Shown piece after piece: positions 27,538 to 35,247 of a DNA stretch of 64,000 bases. The translations under genes and the position numbers were made by a program. The notes under the pieces are model-generated. The model saw nothing but the letters and a program-made list of their open reading frames with translations, had not been told where the DNA came from and did not search any database. Position 1 is the stretch's first letter; the number at the start of each line of letters is the position of its first letter. Source of the stretch: Candidatus Binataceae bacterium (GTDB lineage Bacteria; Desulfobacterota; Binatia; Binatales; Binataceae); the NCBI GenBank assembly GCA_030038355.1, contig JASHPB010000128.1, forward strand, positions 1 to 64,000. The letters are read 5' to 3'.

Positions 27538-28099
27538 ATGCTGGAGGGAATAACACGCATTCCGCCGGTTGACATCGAGACACTTCCGCCAGACTTGCGC
27601 GAGGTACTCGCGGAGCAGCGCAAGCACTTCGGCGCTCCGCTGCATCCGAACCTCTTCTATGCGCGCAACCCGGCATACTTCGGCGCCGCGCGGGCGATGT
27701 GGACAGTCATCCAGCAAGCCACAGAAAGAGTACCCGGTACGCTTAAGAGCACTGCTCAACCACCGTGTTGCCTGGTGGAATGGCTGCGAGTTCTGAATGG
27801 ACTCCAAGGCTGCCGTTGGCAGCAGACTTGGCGTCCCGAATGACAAGATCGAGGATCTCAACGACTATGCGTAGAGCCCCCTCTTCACCGATGTGGAAAA
27901 GGTGGCGCTCGAATACGCAGATGCGATGACCGATACCCAGCGCGAGGTCGAGGACGAACTATTTCTGCGTCTGCAAAAGCATTACAACGACGACACCATC
28001 GCGCAGATCACAATGATCATCGCGTGGGAGAACTCGTCGTCACGCTTCAACCGCGTTCCGCATACCATCGCAGTGTTTTTGGAAGCCCTGACCGACTAG
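27538..28099 (+). pseudogene. Carboxymuconolactone decarboxylase/AhpD-like gene, disrupted; possible selenocysteine codon
   Basis: A strong AGGAGG precedes the ATG at 27538. The first frame reads as the family N-terminus up to GTLK near 27750. Removing one base from CTTAAGAGC there restores a smooth protein (GTLRALLNHRVAWWNGCEF). The next codon, at 27794, is TGA exactly where the second cysteine of the redox CxxC motif belongs. The same frame continues with DSKAAVGSRLGVPNDKIEDL, meets TAG at 27869-27871, then runs on through LFTDVEKVALEYADAMTD and IAQITMIIAWENSSSRFNRV to 28099. Total length (about 187 codons) is normal for the family. With a frameshift and a TAG the gene looks inactive, but the TGA may once have encoded selenocysteine. 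Confidence 0.78.
27794..27831 (+). promoter_or_regulatory. TGA codon followed by a bacterial SECIS-like hairpin
   Basis: After TGA at 27794-27796, CCAAG (27804-27808) pairs with CTTGG (27827-27831) and GCTGCC (27809-27814) pairs with GGCAGC (27818-27823). The loop is GTT and there is a 3-base AGA bulge on the 3' side. Loop size, a G at the first loop position and the 18-base distance from the TGA fit what is known of bacterial selenocysteine insertion elements. Confidence 0.45.
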
Positions 28100-28163
28100 C
28101 CGCACAGGGTTACCGTACCGGCGATAGGCACAAACCAGCGGCGACGGTGGCCAGTTCAATTCG

Positions 28164-28673
28164 CTACGAGCGGCTCAATCGCGTGTGCCTGCCGGTTCCG
28201 AATACGACCAGCGCCTCCAGAATATCGCTTCGCGTGACGATGCCGACTAGCCGACCGTCGTCAGCTATCGGCACCGATCCGATTCGCTGCTGACGCATAA
28301 CCTCGGCGGCGTTGATCAAGGTGCTGTGCGGAGCAAGAGCGATCGCGGGGTGAGTCATCACCGATTCGATCTTTGTCTTGCCGGTGACTGTAGCTGCGCC
28401 AGCGGCGGTCACAGCCGCTCCGGGCGCCGTCAAAGCGGGGCCGCGAAGGTCTCGATCGGTTACGATGCCGATGAGTCTACCATCATCGACGACTGGCAGC
28501 TGATTGATGCGGTGTGTCCGTAACAGCGCGCGAGCCTGCTCGATCGAGTCATTCGGACCTGCCGTATGAAGTTTGGAACTCATCCACTCTTCACAGGTCA
28601 GGAAAGTGATGCTCTTCTTCCGATGGTGTTCTTCGTGCTTCGAATTCTTGTGCGTCGCGTTGGATGCATCCAT
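28164..28673 (-). CDS. Two-CBS-domain protein
   Basis: The 169-aa protein has a His/Lys-rich head (residues 1-28) and two CBS motifs: MSSKLHTAGPNDSIEQARAL with LPVVDDGRLIGIVTDRDL, and VMTHPAIALAPHSTLINAA with VPIADDGRLVGIVTRSDIL. Paired CBS domains bind adenine nucleotides and act as energy or stress sensors. It is the last gene of a minus-strand run of stress proteins; GAGAC lies before the start. Confidence 0.9.
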   Translation of the reverse strand: MDASNATHKNSKHEEHHRKKSITFLTCEEWMSSKLHTAGPNDSIEQARALLRTHRINQLPVVDDGRLIGIVTDRDLRGPALTAPGAAVTAAGAATVTGKTKIESVMTHPAIALAPHSTLINAAEVMRQQRIGSVPIADDGRLVGIVTRSDILEALVVFGTGRHTRLSRS

Positions 28674-28726
28674 AAACAGTCTCCTCGCGATGACTCTTTG
28701 TACCGGTCAGGCCTTGATCTGTGCAC

Positions 28727-29137
28727 CTACTTCGTTTGCAGGCTCTCGACGTAGGTGACGATTGCGTCGATTCTCTTCTTCACGGCGGCGTCGCTCGCAG
28801 GATTGAATCCTTCGCCCGGATTCTGAAGTTTGACTGCAAAAAACGGCATCTCCAGGCGTGCGTGAGAGGGGATCGCCTTACGGCCATCTACGATGTCGAC
28901 TACTTCATCGAACGGAAACTTCCCGCCATGGCGGGCCGCCAGCAGGGTTATATCCGGCGGCGTTGTGGACATGGCGATAGCCTGATTCGCGGGACCATTG
29001 CCCTTGCCGTCGGCGCCGTGACAATCGGCGCAGTAGGTCTCATAGTCCTGCTTACCGGTTTGCGCCGCTGCAATCGAGAGAGGCGCGACGACGGTGGCCA
29101 GGATTGCGCCGCAGACGAGGTACCTTATCCGGTTCAT
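28727..29137 (-). CDS. Secreted c-type cytochrome
   Basis: The 136-aa protein has a signal peptide (residues 1-26, ending AAAQ) and one haem c motif, CADCH, at about residues 35-39, followed by GADGKGNGP and a distal MPFF methionine region. It is a class I monohaem cytochrome c for periplasmic electron transfer. Its start overlaps the end of the hibernation factor gene by 4 bp (ATGA). Confidence 0.9.
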   Translation of the reverse strand: MNRIRYLVCGAILATVVAPLSIAAAQTGKQDYETYCADCHGADGKGNGPANQAIAMSTTPPDITLLAARHGGKFPFDEVVDIVDGRKAIPSHARLEMPFFAVKLQNPGEGFNPASDAAVKKRIDAIVTYVESLQTK

Positions 29138-29514
29138 GACTCTTCGTCTCTGTCGGGAATTTCTTCCTCGCTGGCAGGCCTCGGCGCGGGCGATTTCACG
29201 TCGCGGCGAAGTTGGCGCAGATGATCCTCCAGGCGGCGCCGGGCGGCGTCGAACGCCTCCCTGATCGCGACTGGGAGATCTTCCGCGGGCTGCCGATTAA
29301 TCGATATCTCGGCTTGCGGCGTGCGGAGATCGATACGGACTTTGAAGGGGCCGCCACGTCGATGATGATGCACCGCCGGAGCTTCAAGCACCACATGGCA
29401 GCCGGTAAGCCGCCCGAAGTATTTTTGCAGTGCTTCGGCATGTTGCTCGATCGTTGCGCGGATGGCGTCGGTCAACTCGAAGTCGCGCGAAGTGATTTGT
29501 AGATCTCGTTGCAT
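29134..29514 (-). CDS. Ribosome hibernation promoting factor/RaiA family
   Basis: The 126-aa protein begins LQITSRDFELTDAIRATIEQHAEAL, the start of the HPF/RaiA sigma-54-modulation fold, and continues with the VRIDLRTPQAEISI strand and a long basic C-terminal helix. It is a short form without the long-HPF dimerisation domain. HPF proteins bind the decoding centre and store 70S ribosomes inactive. AAGGAA precedes the start. The coupling to a cytochrome c gene is unusual. Confidence 0.85.
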   Translation of the reverse strand: MQRDLQITSRDFELTDAIRATIEQHAEALQKYFGRLTGCHVVLEAPAVHHHRRGGPFKVRIDLRTPQAEISINRQPAEDLPVAIREAFDAARRRLEDHLRQLRRDVKSPAPRPASEEEIPDRDEES

Positions 29515-29553
29515 CTTTTGGTTCCTTCCGCTGGTAACTTGTCGGTCAGCTAT

Positions 29554-29733
29554 CTAGTGCGTCATCTTCCACAAGATCTCAGCTTCGGCCTGCAGCCAGT
29601 CCTGCATAGCGTCTCCCGGTCCGTCACCTCGTGCCTCGTACAATTCATAAGCACGCTTGCAAATTTCCTCGTGGCAGTCCGCGGCAATGCCGGCCTTGGT
29701 CGATTTTTCAGAGGGGATTTTGTCTTCTTCCAT
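29554..29733 (-). CDS. DUF2934 small protein
   Basis: This 59-aa frame encodes EEICKRAYELYEARG followed by DAMQDWLQAEAEI, the hallmark of DUF2934: a conserved RAYELYE helix, Gly, then DWLxAExE. It starts at 29733 and stops at 29554. Members are small and uncharacterised, common in soil bacteria and often beside Hsp20 or stress genes. Here it sits between the hibernation factor and Hsp20 genes. Confidence 0.85.
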   Translation of the reverse strand: MEEDKIPSEKSTKAGIAADCHEEICKRAYELYEARGDGPGDAMQDWLQAEAEILWKMTH

Positions 29734-29827
29734 TTGAGTACCCCCGTTGCCCCTCGGACTTCTGCCGGGGTCTAGCGGGCGGCGATGCTTCGATTAAAGC
29801 ACCCGCCCGCCGCTGGGAGTTGGAGGC

Positions 29828-30343
29828 TCAGGCGGCGCTTTTCTTCTCGGCGTTGCCTTTCGGAGCCTCCACTTGGATCTTCACTTCCTTGGGGATCGCT
29901 TCCTTGGGCATCGGCGCCGTAAGCTCGAGCACGCCATCGTGATAGGTGGCTTTCAGCTCGTCGGCTTTGATCCCCTTGGGCAGCGATACCGAGCGTTCGA
30001 AGGCACCGTAGCGGATCTCGCGCCTCAGGTAGTCAGGCTTCTTGGTCTCGCTCTTCTCTTCGCGCGAGCCCTTGATCGTCAGCATGTCGCCCACGACCTT
30101 GATATCGACGTTCTTCGGATCGATACCCGGCAGATCCGTGCGAACGACGAACTTGCCGTCTTCGACGCGTGACTCGATCGCGGGCCGCATCACGCCTTCG
30201 GTTTGCCAATCGGCGAACAGATCGCGGCCCGGCAAGCGGCCGAACCAATCGCGATCGAAGCCGAAGCGCTCGAGCAGGTCGTCAAACTCGTTGCGAAATC
30301 GATCCAATTCCCTTGACGGTCTCCACTTTTCGAGCAATCCCAT
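29828..30343 (-). CDS. Hsp20/alpha-crystallin small heat-shock protein
   Basis: The 171-aa chaperone has a variable N-terminus (LEKWRPSRELDRFRNEFDDL), an alpha-crystallin domain (about residues 55-150, with VRTDLPGIDPKNVDIKV and KADELKATYHDGVLELTAP) and a Lys-rich tail. It holds unfolding proteins in oligomers. AGGAGG lies 9 bases before the ATG. It is the first well-supported gene of the minus-strand block towards the CBS gene. Confidence 0.93.
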   Translation of the reverse strand: MGLLEKWRPSRELDRFRNEFDDLLERFGFDRDWFGRLPGRDLFADWQTEGVMRPAIESRVEDGKFVVRTDLPGIDPKNVDIKVVGDMLTIKGSREEKSETKKPDYLRREIRYGAFERSVSLPKGIKADELKATYHDGVLELTAPMPKEAIPKEVKIQVEAPKGNAEKKSAA

Positions 30344-30441
30344 TGTCCTTTGCCTCCTACGGTTTTTTTGTCTTTGTGCGCACGTGAGAAACGCGCGTGG
30401 GCGCCTTGTTATGCTTGCTCAATTGATCGAAACATCGGCGC

Positions 30442-30663
30442 TCACGCCCTCGGCCTATGAACTCGAGCGCGACTTCGTGCGCCGTCGAACCCGTCCCTGA
30501 TTCCAAGCCATTCGCTCAACGACCACCAAAACCCGTGCTCGACTCGTTCGGGACGTCGAACTCGCAATCCCTTCATCCGGTCACGGCCGGGGAACTCATC
30601 TCCGGAAGCCAAGCGCGGCGCGCGCCGTGCGCGGGCGGTCTCGATTGAGATGCATTTGCCCAT
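30442..30663 (-). CDS. Possible small basic protein
   Basis: A 73-aa, Arg-rich frame (start GKCISIETARARRAPRL) has a GGAGG site 10 bases before its ATG. No family was recognised and the composition after residue 25 could be an out-of-frame remnant. Between the DUF2267 and Hsp20 genes (30344-30685) nothing else stands out. Confidence 0.3.
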   Translation of the reverse strand: MGKCISIETARARRAPRLASGDEFPGRDRMKGLRVRRPERVEHGFWWSLSEWLGIRDGFDGARSRARVHRPRA

Positions 30664-30685
30664 TGTCGTGCAACCTCCGCGCCGC

Positions 30686-31105
30686 CTATGCGAGTTCCTC
30701 GCCCGCTGCAGCGAGCCAGAGTTCTTTCAATCTGTTAGGTAACTGGCTGAAGACGTAGCGGGCTTTGCCGTGAACTTCCGTCGGGCTTTCGAGCGCTTCC
30801 TGGAGCACACGGAAAACGCAAATCACGGCAGCTTCCGCGTCGTGCAGATCCTCAAGCCCAACCATGCGCTGGACCTTCTCGAGGAACCTGCAGTTATCTA
30901 TAGAGCTAGCTTCGTGTCCAGGATAGTAGAGGGACATCAAGAGCATCCTCAGTGAGCTCGGCAAGCGGGTGGCTACATCCGCTGCTTCGACTGGCGTCAG
31001 ACGATCGCGCAACTCCTGGAAAACGGCGAAGATAAGAATCTCGGCCCGACGCTCGTCACACCCGAATCGTTCAGCCACTTCCCCCACGAATAGCTTGTCT
31101 TTCAT
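30686..31105 (-). CDS. DUF2267 protein
   Basis: Starting at 31105 (GGAGAG upstream) the protein has 139 aa. It contains two DUF2267-like helical repeats: VGEVAERFGCDERRAEILIF with LRDRLTPVEAADVATRLP and LRMLLMSLYYPG, then FLEKVQRMVGL with VLQEALESPTEVHGKARYVF. The family is common with stress and heat-shock islands but has no assigned reaction. Its start overlaps the stop of a tiny membrane protein gene (ATGA). Confidence 0.8.
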   Translation of the reverse strand: MKDKLFVGEVAERFGCDERRAEILIFAVFQELRDRLTPVEAADVATRLPSSLRMLLMSLYYPGHEASSIDNCRFLEKVQRMVGLEDLHDAEAAVICVFRVLQEALESPTEVHGKARYVFSQLPNRLKELWLAAAGEELA

Positions 31106-31230
31106 CGAGTCTCTCCGTTGAAACCTGAGCGGCGCACGATCGACCTTGCCTGCTGAGCCTGAAATCGAGCCCACGCGAGCAGCCATGGAATAGAAGCGGC
31201 GAAAATCCAAACTGTTGAGAGCAGGTTCAT
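31102..31230 (-). CDS. Tiny single-span membrane protein coupled to DUF2267
   Basis: A 42-codon frame starting at 31230 encodes one hydrophobic helix (LLSTVWIFAASIPWLLAWA) and a short basic tail. Its TGA overlaps the ATG of the DUF2267 gene in an ATGA arrangement, which supports real translation. There is no homology call. It is below usual gene-finder size limits. Confidence 0.5.
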   Translation of the reverse strand: MNLLSTVWIFAASIPWLLAWARFQAQQARSIVRRSGFNGETR

Positions 31231-31281
31231 GGCGTCAGTTTCCTGATGATGAAAGCGAATCGGCTTGCCCTGTTTTCTTCT

Positions 31282-31671
31282 TCAAGCAGCCAACGTTTGA
31301 GGTCCCGTGGTAGGAAGGACCCAATAGCGCTTCACCGAAAGCCTGCCGGCATTGAGAGACTTGAGGCCTTTCAGCAGCAGGCCCGAATCGATTCCCAGCA
31401 AGTCAAACAAGTTCTGGAAGTCGAACAGGGCGCTGACCTCAGCCTGCGGCTCAAACCAATCGCGAACCTCCTCGAACTTTCTGCGCTGTGAGGTATTCGA
31501 ACAGCCGCGATTGGCGACGTAGGTCCTGATGGCGTCCTCGAGCACGGCCCACAGCAGCCGGTATTCACCCTCGCGAATCGAGGAGCGGTGCCGCCGAATC
31601 AGATCGTTGTACTGGCAGGGAAGAATCGCGTCAGTAAGGTCTTCGGTCTGGAGCTCGAATCGGCTGTTCAT
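31282..31671 (-). CDS. Conserved hypothetical protein of the stress island
   Basis: The ATG at 31671 follows GAGGAAGACGGAA and gives 129 aa. The protein is soluble and helical, with EYRLLWAVLEDAIRTYVANR, an FEEVRDWF segment and DLLGIDSGLLLKGL. I recall similar uncharacterised proteins in deltaproteobacterial genomes but cannot name a family. It heads the minus-strand stress gene run. Confidence 0.6.
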   Translation of the reverse strand: MNSRFELQTEDLTDAILPCQYNDLIRRHRSSIREGEYRLLWAVLEDAIRTYVANRGCSNTSQRRKFEEVRDWFEPQAEVSALFDFQNLFDLLGIDSGLLLKGLKSLNAGRLSVKRYWVLPTTGPQTLAA

Positions 31672-31992
31672 TTCCGTCTTCCTCTTTCGCCTCGTCGGTC
31701 TTGCGTTGGCTGTTTTGTCCAATCGCAGAGCAGCCCTTGTGCACTTGGCGTGCCATCGAAATTCCTTGGAATTGCGAGGATAACCGTTTGAGACGTGGGG
31801 CATCCGCGCCCCACCTTGGGGCGGCGGTTCCGCGGCAACGTTTGGAGTAATCGACTCCCCAAAAGGTCCTGGTCCAGGTCATCCGCAAGAAGAGATCGGG
31901 ATTCGAAGGACTTCGACGGCCGACTGCGCAAATTCTCGCGACGCCGCCCAAGCGGCACGGATCGTGAATTGACCAGCCGTGACAGGAAGTCC

Positions 31993-32457
31993 GTGGACCA
32001 ATCCAGCAAAAGCGATTCGCGACAAAAGGCGCCCTTTGTCAACTCGATCGCGGCTCTCGCGGAGGCTCCGAAGGCGCTAACCCTATTAATCGTTGACGAC
32101 GAGAGCGAGGTCGCAGATACCTGCGCGCGGGTCTTGAAGAGAGCCGGCTTCGATTGCGTCGTTGCCTACGACGCCCCCGCCGCTCTCGAGTTATTTGATG
32201 CGACGCGCCCCGCCTTGGTCCTATCCGACATCAACCTTCCCAACGGCGACGGCTTCGAGATCGCGCGTTACGTTCGCGATCGATCCCGAGTTACGCCCGT
32301 GATTCTCATGACCGCTCATCACAACCGCCAGATCGCCGGTCAGGCGGCCCGCGCCGGGGCAACGGGTTATCTGCGCAAGCCATTTTCCAACGTTGATCTG
32401 ACGACCGCCATTAAGTCCCTGCTGGACAATATTTCGGGTCAATCGGGAACCTTCTGA
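31993..32457 (+). CDS. Single-domain response regulator
   Basis: With a GTG start at 31993 (AGGAAG five bases upstream) the protein has 154 aa; an ATG at 31795 would add an improbable basic head. Residues 30-150 are a CheY-like receiver: acidic pair D35/D36, phospho-acceptor D79 in VLSDINLP, and RKPF with the conserved Lys. There is no output domain. It lies 22 bp before a DevBCA-type exporter and may signal from the nearby histidine kinase. Confidence 0.85.
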   Translation: MDQSSKSDSRQKAPFVNSIAALAEAPKALTLLIVDDESEVADTCARVLKRAGFDCVVAYDAPAALELFDATRPALVLSDINLPNGDGFEIARYVRDRSRVTPVILMTAHHNRQIAGQAARAGATGYLRKPFSNVDLTTAIKSLLDNISGQSGTF

Positions 32458-32479
32458 GCCGGCTGACTATCAAGCGTCG

Positions 32480-33619
32480 ATGAAGCAGATCTTTACATTA
32501 GCTTACAAGCTTCTGGTCAGTGATCGAGGCAAGTACACAGCGCTTCTGGTGGGAACTACCTTTTCGGTTTTTCTAATCGTTCAGATGACATCGGCGTTTG
32601 CGGGAATCCTCACCAAGGCCTCAGCAACCGTGATCAATGTGGGTGCGAAGATATGGGTTATGGACTCAGCCGCGACCAACACTGTGTTCGGCAGTATTCC
32701 GATGCCTGACTATGTGCTCGATGCGGTGCGAAGCATCAACGGCGTGAAGTATGCCGAACCGCTCTACGTCGGTTCGGCGCTGCTGAAACTGCACGACGGG
32801 ACTTATCAGTCCGCGACTGTGATCGGACTCGACGACACGACTCTGCTCGGAAGACCTGAATTGCTGGAAGGCAATATCGACGACATCTTTGCCGAGAACG
32901 GATTTATCGCGGTCAAAGACGAAGAGTTTCCCAAGCTGGAGAATCCGAAGATCGGAACTGAATTCGAACTAAACGACAATCGTGGCGTGATCGTAGGAAT
33001 TGCCAAAGTTCCGACTGGAGCACTCTACGGTACACCGACCCTTTACACTACATATTACCGGGCCATTCAGTACATTCCGTCGATGCGCTTTACAATTTCA
33101 TATATACTCGTCGCGCCAAAAGCTGACTCGGACATTCCATACATCAAGCGAGAAGTGGCGCGTCTTGGCTACCTGGCTATGACCAGCCAGGAGTTCCAGT
33201 CCGGAATTTCGGACTATCTGAAGTATAAGACTGGCATCGGTACTAATACGCTCTTGATGACCGTTATCAGCTTTCTCGTCGGTCTCTCAATAACCGGGCA
33301 GACCTTCTACACCTTCATCATTGAAAATCTCGAACACTTCGGGGCACTCAAGGCAATGGGGGCCAAAGGTCGGGAGCTGGTCTACCTGATCATCTTCCAG
33401 GCGGGGTTCACCGCGCTCGTCGGATACGGTCTCGGGATTGGCCTTGCGACGGTGTTGATAAGCGCCGCCAAACTCAGGTTGCCGGAATATGCATCTCGCG
33501 TGACCTTCACCAATCTGGGCCTGGCGTTTCTTCTCGTCCTAATAATCGCGAGTGCCTCCGGTTATGCGGGGGTGCGCAGAGTACTGAAGATCGAACCATT
33601 CGATATCTTCCGGGGGTAG
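32480..33619 (+). CDS. DevC/MacB-type ABC exporter permease
   Basis: The 379-aa protein has the FtsX/MacB layout: one membrane helix near residues 20-42, a large periplasmic domain (about 45-255), then three helices (260-285, 310-335 and 350-370). The C-terminal IEPFDIFRG is typical. It works with the next two genes in a tripartite export system of the DevBCA type, which moves glycolipids or hydrophobic compounds. Confidence 0.88.
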   Translation: MKQIFTLAYKLLVSDRGKYTALLVGTTFSVFLIVQMTSAFAGILTKASATVINVGAKIWVMDSAATNTVFGSIPMPDYVLDAVRSINGVKYAEPLYVGSALLKLHDGTYQSATVIGLDDTTLLGRPELLEGNIDDIFAENGFIAVKDEEFPKLENPKIGTEFELNDNRGVIVGIAKVPTGALYGTPTLYTTYYRAIQYIPSMRFTISYILVAPKADSDIPYIKREVARLGYLAMTSQEFQSGISDYLKYKTGIGTNTLLMTVISFLVGLSITGQTFYTFIIENLEHFGALKAMGAKGRELVYLIIFQAGFTALVGYGLGIGLATVLISAAKLRLPEYASRVTFTNLGLAFLLVLIIASASGYAGVRRVLKIEPFDIFRG

Positions 33620-33620
33620 G

Positions 33621-34325
33621 ATGCCGCAGGTGGCGATCATGGCCAATAAGCTCACCAAATGGTTCGGCGAAGGTGACGCCCGAACCTATGCGGTACGAGA
33701 GGCGAGCTTCGAGGCGAACTGGGGCGAAATGCTCTACATCGTCGGACCGTCGGGCAGCGGCAAAACTACTCTCTTGAGCATGATCTCCGGAATCCTTCGG
33801 CCAAACTCCGGCTCAGTCAGTATAGACGGACGTAATCTGTGGAGTTTGTCGGACGACGACATCGCGGATTTTCGACTCAACACGATAGGTTTCGTGTTCC
33901 AGGATTTTCATCTCTTCCCGCGGCTCACAACTGCGGAGAATGTCGCAGTGCCGCTGATTCTTCAGAAACGAAGCTGGCAAGAAGCGCTGCGCGCCGCCTC
34001 CAGATGCCTTGAGATCGTCGGCCTAGCGGACAAAGCAGCCCTCCCCCCGACCAGGCTCAGCGGTGGCGAACAGCAACGCGTCGCGATCGCACGCGCGATC
34101 GTTCATCAGCCCGAGATTCTGATCTTTGACGAGCCGACCGCCTCTCTCGATGGAGAAACTGGCCGCAAGATCGTTTCGTTCGTCAAGTCCGAGATTCTCA
34201 CGGCCGAGCGATGCATCATCATCGTCACTCACGACAGCAGGATCTTCGAGTTCAGTAACCGAATAATGGAAATGGAAGATGGTCGCATCGCCGGTTTCGA
34301 GCAAGGAGTAGCCTGTGAAGCCTAG
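33621..34325 (+). CDS. DevA/LolD-type ABC exporter ATPase
   Basis: The 234-aa ATPase has Walker A GPSGSGKTT, Q-loop FQDFHLFPR, signature LSGGEQQR and Walker B ILIFDEP. It starts one base after the permease stop and overlaps the adaptor gene by 11 bp. It supplies energy to the exporter. Confidence 0.92.
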   Translation: MPQVAIMANKLTKWFGEGDARTYAVREASFEANWGEMLYIVGPSGSGKTTLLSMISGILRPNSGSVSIDGRNLWSLSDDDIADFRLNTIGFVFQDFHLFPRLTTAENVAVPLILQKRSWQEALRAASRCLEIVGLADKAALPPTRLSGGEQQRVAIARAIVHQPEILIFDEPTASLDGETGRKIVSFVKSEILTAERCIIIVTHDSRIFEFSNRIMEMEDGRIAGFEQGVACEA

Positions 34326-35247
34326 GATCGAACTCGTGCTGGCCGGCCTCGGACTAATTGCCGGTCTGTTTGGCGCCTATGTGTATGGCCTTCATGCTGC
34401 GTCCGAGCCGCCTGCGTTCAATCCTGCGGCCAATCCTTATGCAAAGGGAATCTACGCAGAGGGGATAGTCGAAAGCCACCAAAGTAACGGCGAGAACATA
34501 AATATCTATCCGAACATATCGGGTACGATCGTCGAGATTCCTGTGCACGAGGGGCAATTGGCCCAGAAGGGAACGGTTCTGATGCGCTTCGACGACTCAG
34601 TTCAACGGGCTACCATGGAGGCTGCGAGGGCTCAAATCACGTATGCGCGGGCGCAACTCAAGAATGTGCGGGACGAACTCGCGAAGGACGAAGCTTCATT
34701 TCGGTTTGATCCCAAATCGATAAGCACGTACACGCTCGACGATGCCAGAAACGCGGTCAAGGTGGCGGCGGGAAACCTCGAGGTTAACGAGAGAAATTAT
34801 AACGCGGCCAGGGCCCTACTTGGCTGGTATACGATCAAGGCTCCGAGTGACGGTCGGGTGCTGGCGATCAACGCTGCGCTTGGCAGCTACGTAAATGCGA
34901 ACCAGGGCACCTACGATACGTATACCCAGGGATTTGACCCAGTAGTCGTGATGGGACCATCCGAAGAGTACCTCAACGTTCGTTGTTACATCGATGAAAT
35001 TCTGATTCACAGGCTCGAGCCGGGACCACACATGCAGGCACGGATGTTTATCCGCGGCGCCGATATCACTGTTCCATTGGAATTCGTAAGGGTACAACCC
35101 TATGTCTCCCCGAAGATCGAACTTTCCGATGAACGGCTCGAGCGGGTCGACGTAAGAGTATTGCCCGTCATTTTCCGCTTCGCGCAGAAAGAGAAGCTGC
35201 CTATCTATCCCGGTCAGTTGGTAGATGTATACGTCGCTGGAAAATAG
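34315..35247 (+). CDS. HlyD-family adaptor (DevB-like) of the ABC exporter
   Basis: The 310-aa periplasmic adaptor starts at a GTG within the ATPase gene. One N-terminal membrane helix (residues 5-28) anchors it. Biotinyl-lipoyl halves (GTIVEIPVHEGQLAQKGTVL and TIKAPSDGRVLAINA) flank a helical hairpin at about residues 95-165. It links the inner-membrane permease to the NodT-type channel encoded next. Confidence 0.9.
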   Translation: MKPRIELVLAGLGLIAGLFGAYVYGLHAASEPPAFNPAANPYAKGIYAEGIVESHQSNGENINIYPNISGTIVEIPVHEGQLAQKGTVLMRFDDSVQRATMEAARAQITYARAQLKNVRDELAKDEASFRFDPKSISTYTLDDARNAVKVAAGNLEVNERNYNAARALLGWYTIKAPSDGRVLAINAALGSYVNANQGTYDTYTQGFDPVVVMGPSEEYLNVRCYIDEILIHRLEPGPHMQARMFIRGADITVPLEFVRVQPYVSPKIELSDERLERVDVRVLPVIFRFAQKEKLPIYPGQLVDVYVAGK

